A stretch of DNA of 64,000 bases from Paenibacillus spiritus. GTDB taxonomy: Bacteria; Bacillota; Bacilli; Paenibacillales; Paenibacillaceae. Of this stretch, positions 43,870 through 52,689 are shown one piece after another. The position numbers and the translations under genes are program-made. The notes under the pieces were generated by a model that did not search any database, was not told the DNA's origin, and was given only the letters and a program-made list of their open reading frames with translations. Positions within the stretch are counted from its first letter, which is position 1. Every line of letters begins with the position of its first letter. The stretch is from assembly GCF_008710135.1 (NCBI RefSeq), contig NZ_VYKK01000007.1:113747-177746 (forward strand), given 5' to 3'.

Positions 43870-44293
43870 GATCTTTCATCTCCTCCAACAATTCATTGAT
43901 TAGGTTCGAAACGAATACTTGTTCACTCTCGATAAGACTCATTGGATGGAGGAAAAGCATCCTTACATGCAGCGGCAATCGAATGTCCCCTTGCGATTCA
44001 TACTTCTGCCTTATATTTTCCGAAGCCTCCCCAAGAAAATCCAGCCGCTTCCGCATAGCTTCAACTGCTTCATTTTTATCGATAAAGGATAATGCGGCAA
44101 GACCGAGATCGAATCGTTTATCACGCTCTCGCGAAGATGATAGGCAGACGATGATTTCATTCCTCAGGGTTGTCCTGCCGACTTCCGTTACGACATATCG
44201 GATTGGCATAGGTCCCTTGCCTGACTTCTCGCCTGCTACTTCGGACTCGATCAAACCTTTCTTGTTCAATTTCTTCAGTCCCGCGTAAATCAT
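43853..44293 (-). CDS. PadR-like regulator with shortened N-terminus
   Basis: The product is about 146 residues from ATG 44293, behind GGGAGGG at 9 nt. 'MIYAGLKKLNKKGLIESEVA' and 'MPIRYVVTEVGRTTLRNEII' are the recognition-helix end and wing of a PadR fold, followed by the helical C-terminal domain. The first two helices of the usual DNA-binding domain are missing. The few upstream codons (44311) do not restore them and the sequence beyond diverges. It is either a 5'-truncated regulator rescued by a new ribosome site or an unusual variant. It is coupled to the BtrH-like gene. Confidence 0.75.
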   Translation of the reverse strand: MIYAGLKKLNKKGLIESEVAGEKSGKGPMPIRYVVTEVGRTTLRNEIIVCLSSSRERDKRFDLGLAALSFIDKNEAVEAMRKRLDFLGEASENIRQKYESQGDIRLPLHVRMLFLHPMSLIESEQVFVSNLINELLEEMKDHAYYH

Positions 44294-44311
44294 TTCAGCG
44301 TTCCCTCCCAA

Positions 44312-44836
44312 AACATTTAAGGTGCCACCTAAGTGTACTCAGCAATTGTAACTATGTTTTATTTCTTTGCCATCAAAAATAGTTAACTAGAAACCTCTGA
44401 TGTTATTGGAGGCTCACCATGTGGTTTCTTATGCTTGCTTTGAAACAATATATAGCATTTTCATCTTCGCATGGTAGTTTATCAAGTGCTCACAGTACTC
44501 CTATTCTCTAGCACCAGCTATCCCTCGGACCTATCGCTTCGTCCAATCTATCAGGAATTAAATCTTTTATTCCTGAAATATGTAAACTTAATCCACGTAG
44601 CAGTACAACGTAGCTCCTCTTATTACGACCAAGTATCTGTATTAAATGTATATTTCTTATCAATAATGTCAAACTCAATCTGATGGTCGCGAATTCGATT
44701 GCGAAATACGCAGGGTTCACAGGATTCGGAGTACTGATCCATACCCAATAGTCTAGGGTTCCATTCTTTTCTGGCTTTGAGATTCTCTGCCTAGAAACTC
44801 AAAATTTACATATTCCTATTAATTCCATAAATCCTC
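44312..44836. other. AT-rich junction region without a confident gene
   Basis: The base composition drops here to the AT-rich level kept until about 51.6 kb. Open frames at 44471-44720 lack ribosome sites. On the minus strand a startless frame at about 44624-44810 reads 'EWNPRLLGMDQYSESCEPC' and 'RDHQIEFDIIDKKYTFNTD', which looks more like coding than chance. It is perhaps the tail of a deleted gene; its family is not recognised. Confidence 0.45.
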
Positions 44837-45733
44837 TTATTTTTGTAATATACGAGTAATACTTGTTGGTGTGATTGACTGGAGTTCCCCGGAACTCAAA
44901 TAATAGTAATTACAAACATATAAAATATTATTAAAATTCAAGGGTATCGGTATCTTTATCTCTGAGAGCTTTTCTAATAATTCATTTCTATCGATACGAA
45001 ATAAATTTTTCAATAATTTTTTATTATCTTTTAGCAAAATAGTCTCAATATCTGCATTTAATGGTGTGTTTTCAAATCTCAACCTAAATTTATTTCGCAT
45101 CATGGGAATAATATTCGAATCTCTATAGTTTCGGTATGATAAGTCAGAAAATAGCGTCATTATTGACCAGTCGCAGGTTTCTAGAGTCGCTACTAAGCCG
45201 TTTAGTGTTCTAGAGTGTTCGTCGTAGGCTCTCCATTCTTCTTCACATTTATATCTCAAATCATGTTCAACCTCATGCCATCCTTCAGAGAATACTGTTC
45301 TTAATTGTAACTCAAAGGTGTTATCGATAAACTTTCCATGTATAGCTGGCAGTATTTCACGAGTAGTTACATCATCCAACCTATAAATAATATTTGTCCT
45401 TGTCGGTTTAAATGTAGAGGAGTCTGGTTTGTCTATCGATTCTCCCAATTTTTCATATATTCTAGAAATTAGTTTTCCGCATATTTCAATATCATCATTA
45501 AAATACAACACTATTCTTACCCCTATAATGTCCTGCATTTTTTTATTATCACTATAGTCCTTAAAACTAAACTTCTTTTCTATTGAGTCGTTGGTTTTTA
45601 CTCTAGAAAAAATCCTATAAAATAATCCGATTTTATCTAGTTCTCTAATTATTTTTTTTTCGATAGGTTTCAACAATACCTCCGGCACAATGATGTCTTC
45701 TCTATCCATTAAATTCCCACACACCTTTTCCAT
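44837..45733 (-). CDS. RelA/SpoT-domain nucleotide pyrophosphokinase
   Basis: The product is about 298 residues. The synthetase fold is clear: 'IFSRVKTNDSIEKKFSFKDY' (basic ATP-loop region), 'MQDIIGVRIVLYFNDDI' (about 65-80), and 'FELQLRTVFSEGWHEVEHDL' followed by RYK (about 138-160). There is no hydrolase, TGS or ACT domain, as in small alarmone synthetases and toxic ToxSAS enzymes, but a C-terminal helical region of about 130 residues is extra. ATG 45733 follows AGGAG at 7 nt and overlaps the NTPase gene by 32 nt. It may make (p)ppGpp or (p)ppApp, or pyrophosphorylate tRNA; the sequence does not decide. Confidence 0.85.
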   Translation of the reverse strand: MEKVCGNLMDREDIIVPEVLLKPIEKKIIRELDKIGLFYRIFSRVKTNDSIEKKFSFKDYSDNKKMQDIIGVRIVLYFNDDIEICGKLISRIYEKLGESIDKPDSSTFKPTRTNIIYRLDDVTTREILPAIHGKFIDNTFELQLRTVFSEGWHEVEHDLRYKCEEEWRAYDEHSRTLNGLVATLETCDWSIMTLFSDLSYRNYRDSNIIPMMRNKFRLRFENTPLNADIETILLKDNKKLLKNLFRIDRNELLEKLSEIKIPIPLNFNNILYVCNYYYLSSGELQSITPTSITRILQK

Positions 45734-47831
45734 TCTTAATCTCCTGAATTTCACCCATTTTGCTAACTTCAAGAATATACAATGTAGATGAAGCGGCCTT
45801 AAGAATCCCTCTTTTCTTTAATCTTTCAATTGCCATTTCAACATATACGTGATCAATATGTTCTACCCCATAGAATAGTGTCCTATATGCTCTTTTCAAC
45901 TGTGCTGCTTTTTTTCCTGGTGGCCAAAACTGTTCGATGACAATTCTCTCATATTTTTCTATTATATCGTCTTCAGTAATACCATTTGATTTAGTATCAG
46001 GGCTATCCTCTATCAGCATATACTCTTCATTATCACTACTACAATTGATAAAATGTATTAGCTGGTTATTCCCAGTGTCACAATTAAAAGAACAACTGAA
46101 AAACTTACAATCTATAAATGTAGTTTGATAAAATATAGATTTATTAAAAATCATATTTGTAAAAACACATGAGTAAAAGACACTTGATTCAAGTGTTTCA
46201 TTAAATGAAAAATTATTAAACATTCTATTCTCAACTGACAGTGATTTGTATCTATTAGTAAGGCTGTTCTTCAATTTAATGTCTACTTCTAACTTCTCCA
46301 TATCCATAAGAGCATCAGATATCTCTCTAACTTTCTCATATAACCGATTCTTACTTATCTCATCTCTTATTTCAAACGAGGTACAAGCAAGATCAATAAA
46401 TTTCATATCTAAATATTCCATCGTCGGTTGTTTACAAACCACATTGCCAAGAAGTATTCCGAATATAAATTCGTTAATAAAACCAACTTCATCTGAAGAA
46501 CCGTTTCTATCTAAAAGCACATGACCTGCTAAAGTATTTGCTATACTCTCGGAATCCGGTTTATCAGAGCCATAATAATTTTCAAGAGACTCTTCAATCA
46601 TCTCCCAGTTATCTTCATAAATCATAGATTTAATGTTATCTCTACTGTCAGAAGTAATTCCGTTAATAGACATTTGGTAAGCAAGACTTTCAAATATGTT
46701 TATTTGTTCATTAACACTAAGCCTTATGTTTTGGCGTGTCTGTTCTCTAGTCAGAAGAGTAATAAAATAATCATCAATGAGCTTTTCTATGTTCTTGTTA
46801 TGCAGATCATCAACTGTGATGTTCTTTATATATGCCAAAATTACAGGATTCAATAACATTCCTACGGATGTTCCGTGGCCATTAATAATTGATGTTTTTT
46901 CTAGTCCAATCCAATCTCGTGTTGAGGGTTCATTTAATGTTATCCTTGTAACTCCGAAAAAATTTTCTCCATTATTAAGCCAACTGTGAAATTTATCTCC
47001 TGATAATAATGCTGTTTTTCTAGATGTAAGTATTATTTTTGCATTACCTTTCAACATTTCACCAATTGTTCTCAACATTGATTCAATATCATCAAATTCG
47101 CTTACTGTATCACTACTATCTTTATTAGCATGACTACGAATCAATAATTCATCGAAACCATCTACTATGACAGGAATTCTCCCACTAAATATTTCCTTTT
47201 CGACCAACTCCGAATTTAACCCTGGAAAATTCTTATCTATTTCATCCAACAAAACATATCTAAATATTTTCGCTTTTCTATTTCTTGAAAGTTCGGTCAT
47301 AAGAGGTATACAATAATCACCTGTATTGAGTGCTATTTCATTATTGAGCTCATACACAGTACACGTTTTTCCATATCCTGCTGCTGCTTCTAATACAATA
47401 AGCTGAGGCCCCTCTTCGTCTAACTTCTCGATCATACTCTTAATAAGATTATCATACTTTAATTCTATATCTTCGTAATAGGATCCTTTAATGTACTCAT
47501 AGTCAAATCCCAATATCTTAGTTTGGTTTTCCTTAAAGCTCTGATACCCTTTTTTCACTTTAGATTTATAACTATCAACTTTAAAAAATCCCTTAAATAA
47601 TTTTTGATTTAATTTTTCAATTCCTGGAAACAGTGTCACTTGAGGTGTGTACTCTAATACCTTCAAGCTTTCCAGTAGTTCATCGTCTACTTTAATATCT
47701 GAAAATTTTATTACCTCTGCGTTTTTGAAATATCCCTGATCATAAATAAAAACAAGCAGATCTGGTCTTTCTTCGAAAAGTAAAAACCCATACAGTTCAT
47801 ATAATTTTTTAACTTCTTCTTGTAGCTCCAT
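45702..47831 (-). CDS. NACHT-type NTPase with pentapeptide-like stretch
   Basis: The 709-residue protein has an N-terminal about 130 residues of unknown fold ('LYGFLLFEERPDLLVFIYDQ'). The NTPase follows: Walker A 'AAAGYGKTCTVYEL' near residue 154, Walker B 'IPVIVDGFDELL' near 224 (the DGFDEL form typical of NACHT) and sensor 'KIILTSRKTALL'. Helical repeats follow, then a pentapeptide-like run at about 534-584 ('VFYSCVFTNMIFNKSIFYQT') and a C-terminal winged-helix-like end. The start follows GGGAGGG. Bacterial NACHT proteins are known phage-defence sensors. This gene overlaps a RelA/SpoT-type synthetase gene. Confidence 0.82.
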   Translation of the reverse strand: MELQEEVKKLYELYGFLLFEERPDLLVFIYDQGYFKNAEVIKFSDIKVDDELLESLKVLEYTPQVTLFPGIEKLNQKLFKGFFKVDSYKSKVKKGYQSFKENQTKILGFDYEYIKGSYYEDIELKYDNLIKSMIEKLDEEGPQLIVLEAAAGYGKTCTVYELNNEIALNTGDYCIPLMTELSRNRKAKIFRYVLLDEIDKNFPGLNSELVEKEIFSGRIPVIVDGFDELLIRSHANKDSSDTVSEFDDIESMLRTIGEMLKGNAKIILTSRKTALLSGDKFHSWLNNGENFFGVTRITLNEPSTRDWIGLEKTSIINGHGTSVGMLLNPVILAYIKNITVDDLHNKNIEKLIDDYFITLLTREQTRQNIRLSVNEQINIFESLAYQMSINGITSDSRDNIKSMIYEDNWEMIEESLENYYGSDKPDSESIANTLAGHVLLDRNGSSDEVGFINEFIFGILLGNVVCKQPTMEYLDMKFIDLACTSFEIRDEISKNRLYEKVREISDALMDMEKLEVDIKLKNSLTNRYKSLSVENRMFNNFSFNETLESSVFYSCVFTNMIFNKSIFYQTTFIDCKFFSCSFNCDTGNNQLIHFINCSSDNEEYMLIEDSPDTKSNGITEDDIIEKYERIVIEQFWPPGKKAAQLKRAYRTLFYGVEHIDHVYVEMAIERLKKRGILKAASSTLYILEVSKMGEIQEIKNGKGVWEFNG

Positions 47832-47952
47832 ATTTAATAAACCCTCCCTTTGGCCGCTTTTCAGTTACCTTTATTTAGTATAATCAATCAATTAGGTCTT
47901 AGGGAAGGTATAAGGGAAAATATTCCTACCTTCTGATTATTTTCACCCTACT

Positions 47953-47974
47953 TATGATACGGTTCACCGTATCA
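47953..47974. promoter_or_regulatory. palindrome 1 in the divergent NTPase/methyltransferase promoter region
   Basis: Perfect arms ATGATACGGT and ACCGTATCAT around a 2-nt centre. Together with palindrome 2 (centre 38 bp away) it is a likely operator pair for a dimeric helix-turn-helix protein, possibly the N-terminal domain of the methyltransferase itself. Confidence 0.7.
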
Positions 47975-47990
47975 TTTATAAAGCGAAACT

Positions 47991-48012
47991 TAGGGTACCC
48001 AGTTGGGTACTC
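47991..48012. promoter_or_regulatory. palindrome 2 in the divergent promoter region
   Basis: Arms AGGGTACCCA and TGGGTACTCT (one mismatch) around a 2-nt centre, about 135 nt before the methyltransferase start. It has the same 10-2-10 geometry as palindrome 1 but a different sequence. Confidence 0.6.
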
Positions 48013-48146
48013 TTTCTTAGTTTGAACCTAATATGTAAAATTCTAGATATAAAGCTTGAAAACTATTCCAAACGTTGTATTACTGCATCCATAGCAATGA
48101 CTTGTCCAACAAAAATTGTTACAATACTACTACGGAGGGCCTATTA

Positions 48147-49325
48147 ATGATAAACAACTATTTTTATAAAGCTTTAAGCATTACGTCAGACACAGAATTA
48201 AAAGCATTCTCAAAAAATTCTGGTATTAAACTGAACAAACTTAAATATTATGCTGAAGAAATGATCTATCCTCACAGGGGCGATCTAGAAAAAATATTGG
48301 CTATAACTGGTCTTAGTGAAATAGAATTACAACTCAAACTAGGGCATATGAATAGTGATCTTAGAAACCTTTTATCTTTGCACTCATCTCAAATATCTGA
48401 GATTCTTAAATTAGTCGAAGAAAATAAAACAGCTAGAAGTACCGACTCTATTCAACCTGTTTTTAAGACTCAGTTCGGGCAACTCTTCCAGAATGATTGT
48501 ATGGCACTAATTGAATCACTTCCCCATGAATCTGTAGACTTAGTTTTTGCAGATCCCCCCTTTAACCTTAATAAGGAATATGAGTCGGGTATAAATGATA
48601 AACTCTCCAAAAGAGAGTATTTAGAATGGACTGAAAGATGGGTGCTCGGTTGCATTGATTTGCTGAAAGAGGGCGGATCATTGTTCATCTGGATTTCACC
48701 AACCTGGGGAACACACATAGCTGAAACTCTCAACAAACACCTTACATTTAAACATTGGATAGCTGCAGACATAAAATATAGGCTACCTATACAAAACCGT
48801 CTTTATCCTGCTCACTATGCATTACTTTATTATACAAAGGGCGATAAACCAAATACCTTTAACGGGGAACGACTTCCACTCGAAATATGTAGGCATTGTG
48901 GAGGAGACATCCGGGACTACGGAGGGTATAAAGACAAGCTAAATCCACTCGGTATCAATCTGAGTGATATTTGGTATGATCTATCTCCGGTAAGACACAG
49001 CAAATATAAAACTCGCACAAGCAATGAGTTACCCCTAAAATTATTGGAGAGAGTAATATCGCTTGCTTCAAATGAAGGTGACACCATATTTGATCCGTTT
49101 GGGGGGAGTGGAACCACCTTTATTGTTAGTGAAATTCTTAAGCGCAAATGGATCGGAAGCGAGATTGGACCAGTTAACACTATCCGGGATCGTTTTAGGG
49201 ATATTGAATTTCATGAAAAAGTTATTCGTGACATCCAAAAGAATAAAAATACACTTTTTACAGAAGAAGTCCGGAAAATTCGAATTAAGAATGGGAAATG
49301 GCTTCCAGAAACCTTAAAAAATTAG
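48147..49325 (+). CDS. HTH-fused beta-class DNA methyltransferase (N6-adenine or N4-cytosine)
   Basis: The 392-residue protein starts at ATG 48147, behind ACGGAGGG. Residues 1-75 look like an XRE-type helix-turn-helix ('SDTELKAFSKNSGIKLNKLK', 'EKILAITGLSEIELQLKLGH'). The catalytic motif 'LVFADPPFNLN' (about 135) precedes the SAM-binding 'DTIFDPFGGSGTTFIVSEIL' (about 313), which gives the beta order. A 'CRHCGG' pair sits between them. No restriction endonuclease is adjacent, so it is a solitary methylase unless a neighbour supplies cutting. The fused DNA-binding part suggests autoregulation through the upstream palindromes. Confidence 0.88.
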   Translation: MINNYFYKALSITSDTELKAFSKNSGIKLNKLKYYAEEMIYPHRGDLEKILAITGLSEIELQLKLGHMNSDLRNLLSLHSSQISEILKLVEENKTARSTDSIQPVFKTQFGQLFQNDCMALIESLPHESVDLVFADPPFNLNKEYESGINDKLSKREYLEWTERWVLGCIDLLKEGGSLFIWISPTWGTHIAETLNKHLTFKHWIAADIKYRLPIQNRLYPAHYALLYYTKGDKPNTFNGERLPLEICRHCGGDIRDYGGYKDKLNPLGINLSDIWYDLSPVRHSKYKTRTSNELPLKLLERVISLASNEGDTIFDPFGGSGTTFIVSEILKRKWIGSEIGPVNTIRDRFRDIEFHEKVIRDIQKNKNTLFTEEVRKIRIKNGKWLPETLKN

Positions 49326-49388
49326 ATTCTCAACCCATCAAATTACACAATTAACTCTTGATCTTGTGGGTACATTAAAATTTATATG

Positions 49389-49426
49389 CAAAACGACTAG
49401 GGACTCACATCCTTAGTCGTTTTTTG
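49389..49426. terminator. bidirectional terminator between convergent genes
   Basis: AAACGACTAGGG and CCTTAGTCGTTT arms (one bulge or mismatch) are followed by TTTTTT on the plus strand. The A-run at the other end serves the minus strand. It separates the methyltransferase from the SIR2 gene. Confidence 0.85.
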
Positions 49427-49433
49427 AAATTTA

Positions 49434-50285
49434 TTATGGAATCCTCTTCAGTGCTCTAAAGTCTAATACTCTGTCCCTTAGTTCCTCAATATTAGATTCT
49501 AGATCTGTATAGTCAGGTCCATATTCTAAGGGATAGATATTATAGCAATCTCTCCAGTGTTGCTTAATTTCTTCCTCCAATCCATCCTTTACTACTACAT
49601 AATGCGGGCTACTAAGCGATCTTGCATTTGCAGCTAACTCTAGGATTAAATTAATATCAGGATCATTTAAGCTGTACCCTAAAAAAACTACCGTGTTTGT
49701 TAAGAACAACGCACTGAGAATATTATAGAAAACTGGATGCTTTAGCTTAGCATTATAATATTGCTTTTGAGTAAAAACAAGATTATCAACATCATCAATT
49801 GTCCCATGGGCTTTTATAATAAGATTTTCGGTTGATCGCATATTTGTAATTATTTTCGAAATTTCGAAATAGTTTGCAAATACATAATCACTACACAAAT
49901 TTTCATATATTCTATCAAAGTTAGTTGTTATAACTATTTTGGAATCAATATCTTTTATTAATTGATGCGTTTTAGATGCTCTATACCGAGGTCTGCTGTA
50001 AACTTCTCTTAGATACGCTGCATAAGCACCTGGGTCACAAGAATCGGCTATTGCCTGTAGAGCCAACAAATAATTTTGCTGATCCAACATTTTACTAATG
50101 AAATCCAATTTCTCTTGTGAGGGTCTATTAATTAGACTAATAGCATCTCTAATGAACTCCCCCCATTTTTTTGGAGAAACTCCTTCTTCATTCTGAGCAG
50201 TAGCGGAAATGCCAGCGCCTACAAAAATAACACAGCGACGATATGCAATCTCTTCTATTAGATGGCTTGGCCAATTAATTTGCAT
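49434..50285 (-). CDS. SIR2-family NADase-like protein
   Basis: The 283-residue protein has the SIR2 NAD-binding core: 'RRCVIFVGAGISATAQ' (about 16-31), 'KIVITTNFDRIYENL' (NxD type, about 118), 'IIKAHGTIDDVDNLVFTQKQ' (catalytic His about 160) and 'TNTVVFLGYSLNDPDINLIL'. There is no zinc module and the length is near-minimal, as in defence-type SIR2 domains that destroy NAD+. The start lies inside the ParA 3' end behind AGGAG and overlaps it by 11 nt, so the two are translated together. An abortive-infection effector is the likely role. Confidence 0.9.
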   Translation of the reverse strand: MQINWPSHLIEEIAYRRCVIFVGAGISATAQNEEGVSPKKWGEFIRDAISLINRPSQEKLDFISKMLDQQNYLLALQAIADSCDPGAYAAYLREVYSRPRYRASKTHQLIKDIDSKIVITTNFDRIYENLCSDYVFANYFEISKIITNMRSTENLIIKAHGTIDDVDNLVFTQKQYYNAKLKHPVFYNILSALFLTNTVVFLGYSLNDPDINLILELAANARSLSSPHYVVVKDGLEEEIKQHWRDCYNIYPLEYGPDYTDLESNIEELRDRVLDFRALKRIP

Positions 50286-51318
50286 CCGAATCTCCTAAGT
50301 TATCTCTAATTTTATTACATACGACTTTTAGCATTTCTTTATACTTTTTTACTGAACTTGATTGTCCACCAACCACACCATCAGCACGAGTAAGATCGTA
50401 CATTGGAGCTTTGCTAGTTTGAGCTAAAGGTACTAAGCTATATAAATACGGAATATCTCCTAGATTTAGGTCATCTATCGTTAATCCATTCTTAATTAAA
50501 ACCTGTAAGTGGGTTTCTATAGCCTCGGGAACGTTTTTAATGATTTTATCATATGAGGCAATTGGTCGTCTTCCACCTTCAGCAAATGTTTTTGTTACAT
50601 ATTGTTGTATAGAAAATCCGACTAGTCTTGACGCATTCTCTATATTCAAGTTAAGTGGATATTTCATAATTGATACAGGATTATGTTTGTCATGTAACAA
50701 TCCAACGGCTGTTCTATAAGAATTCATCCAGTTTCTTACCCACGTCGACATATTTGAAATTCCAATAAGGCTGAAAATATCTGATCCCATAGGGGTAATA
50801 ATATAATCTGTATTAACTAAAATACTTCTATTTAAGGCACCTAAAGATGGCCCAACATCAATAAAGAGGTAGTCATAGGAATCTTTAAAATATTCCTTTA
50901 GTAAACTTAGCCAATTTGTTTTTCTAAACCCGCCTAAATCTCCAGAAATACACTTATTCCAACCATCACTTAGAATGTCCTCAATAATCGCTAAACTAGG
51001 ATGTCCTGGAATCAAATCTACAGCAAATCGGTTCTCAGTTTTTTTAAATGGAACATCGACATACACAACATCCGAGTTTCCCTCTTCTATAGAGGTTAAA
51101 TAATTCATTATAGTTGGTCGCTTTGCATCGAATCCATAAAAATCTTCCCATATTTCATCAGGAATCATCATTTGAGTTGAGTTAGCCTGTGGATCCGCAT
51201 CTAAAAATAAAATTCTATTTTTCTTCTCATACTGAGTGGCAATAAATGATGCAACATTAACTGCAAGAGTAGTTTTTCCGACTCCACCCTTATTATTGAA
51301 AAAAGTTATTACTTCCAT
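50275..51318 (-). CDS. ParA/Soj-type Walker ATPase partnered with SIR2
   Basis: The 347-residue protein has the deviant Walker A 'NNKGGVGKTTLAVNVASF' (about 7-24), the A' motif 'ILFLDADPQANSTQMM', and Walker B 'YDYLFIDVGPSLGALNRSIL'. It is longer than typical partition ParA and lacks a neighbouring ParB gene. The C-terminal about 100 residues ('LNLGDIPYLYSLVPLAQTSK') form a family-specific extension also seen in some large ParA-like proteins. The start follows AAGGGGCG. The operon partner is a SIR2 gene, so it may sense or position rather than partition DNA. Confidence 0.88.
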   Translation of the reverse strand: MEVITFFNNKGGVGKTTLAVNVASFIATQYEKKNRILFLDADPQANSTQMMIPDEIWEDFYGFDAKRPTIMNYLTSIEEGNSDVVYVDVPFKKTENRFAVDLIPGHPSLAIIEDILSDGWNKCISGDLGGFRKTNWLSLLKEYFKDSYDYLFIDVGPSLGALNRSILVNTDYIITPMGSDIFSLIGISNMSTWVRNWMNSYRTAVGLLHDKHNPVSIMKYPLNLNIENASRLVGFSIQQYVTKTFAEGGRRPIASYDKIIKNVPEAIETHLQVLIKNGLTIDDLNLGDIPYLYSLVPLAQTSKAPMYDLTRADGVVGGQSSSVKKYKEMLKVVCNKIRDNLGDSDAN

Positions 51319-51650
51319 ATTATACGCCCCTTCAGTTGTAATGAAATATATCCCAGTCGAGCTAATCTGGTATGCCTACTTATGTATTAGTACTGAATAT
51401 AGTATATTGTATCAGTTAAATGGTTTTTTTTTCTACATAAAATCGGGAATTCTCTATTATTCATTCTTCTTTATATTAACACTTATACAGCATACAGGGG
51501 CTAATACATTAACAACAGTTAAACATGTCTTATCATATTTTTACATATTTATTCTTCATTTTAAAAATGTTTTTATAAAAATTATAGTTATATATTATTA
51601 AAATGAAGGCTGCCTCATTAGGCTGCCTATTCTATTATGGAGGCTCATAT
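51319..51650. other. AT-rich junction between defence island and mobile element
   Basis: About 330 nt, with T-runs and A-runs and no gene. The composition changes to GC-richer at about 51.6 kb. The region must contain the ParA-SIR2 promoter, but no clear -35/-10 could be fixed. Confidence 0.55.
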
Positions 51651-52628
51651 ATGCGCATTATCCAAACCCAGCAAGACCTCACCTCTCTACATTCCTCAAG
51701 CCTTATCCCACCACTTCTATCTCACATCGAACGCTATTTCGACCAGCTGAGGGAAATGCACGGCGACACAGAAGACACCGTCTTCACCCTTCAAAAGCAC
51801 GGCTACATTGTTATCCTGGAGCCAGGCGACAATCTATACGATCTGAGCATTGTCGGACTAAACCCGGAGGATGCTGGACTCATTGGTAGCAGGCCAGAAT
51901 ATGTAGAAGCCATTGATCTAAATGGCATCACATTGTACAAGATTGTGGTCATGTACACGGACGACTACCTCATGACCTTCTTCACGCTAGCCAGTTGGCA
52001 CGATGACGTAATCGAAAGGTGGCTACGGCAAGAAGCTGGAATAGGTTGGTGGGCAGACGAGCTCATAGCAGACAAGCTCAGGAATTTGTTTGAACGAAAT
52101 GACCTCAGTGCTGAAAGCCAAACCGGAAGCAACGTCTGGGTTTCTCTTGCGTCAACACTTTCAATCACCGAAAGTACCCCCTCCGATCTTTTCCCCGAAT
52201 ACGCCCGACCATTCACATTTGATAGTGATCCCTTTACCTTAAGTAATCAGCCTACTCATATTGTCCGCACCGTTCTACGTACCACAGACCCTGACACAGG
52301 AACCAGCGAATATGTAGATGGGAACACCTTTCTATTTCGGGTCAATGAGGCAACAGACAAAGCAGAACTCATGTATGAAGAAGACTCTTTCGGAGACTCG
52401 CCGGATTTTCAAGGTGGCAATGTTCCTGATGCCTATCGCTGGGTATTCGAGTTGGCCAAGCCCTTCTATATACGTCTGAAAGATCCTTTCCTCACTTCAG
52501 CACAACGCACTCTCCTCAATTGCCACGATCAAGACGAGCCGCTCTCCGATCTCACAGTAACGCCAGCCACTCCTCCATCTTCTGATACGATCGAACTCTC
52601 TCCTGAAGATTTCGAAGGTCTCTTCTAG
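51651..52628 (+). CDS. unrecognised protein of the mobile element
   Basis: The 325-residue protein starts at ATG 51651, behind TGGAGG. It has no signal peptide or membrane segment. It is acidic, with a Pro/Ser/Thr-rich tail ('VTPATPPSSDTIELSPEDFE'). The N-terminal half looks globular ('YVEAIDLNGITLYKIVVMYT'). No domain is recognised. It is the first of a run of plus-strand element genes; 61 nt separates it from the next. Confidence 0.7.
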   Translation: MRIIQTQQDLTSLHSSSLIPPLLSHIERYFDQLREMHGDTEDTVFTLQKHGYIVILEPGDNLYDLSIVGLNPEDAGLIGSRPEYVEAIDLNGITLYKIVVMYTDDYLMTFFTLASWHDDVIERWLRQEAGIGWWADELIADKLRNLFERNDLSAESQTGSNVWVSLASTLSITESTPSDLFPEYARPFTFDSDPFTLSNQPTHIVRTVLRTTDPDTGTSEYVDGNTFLFRVNEATDKAELMYEEDSFGDSPDFQGGNVPDAYRWVFELAKPFYIRLKDPFLTSAQRTLLNCHDQDEPLSDLTVTPATPPSSDTIELSPEDFEGLF

Positions 52629-52689
52629 CTCCCCAAAACACCGCCATTTTCGCCATTTCCGAATACTAAATGAATAGGAGTCCTATCCA

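Noticed and set aside
44471..44720. Open frames on both strands in the AT-rich junction
   Set aside because: They have no ribosome sites and no recognisable products; only a startless minus-strand frame seemed coding-like.
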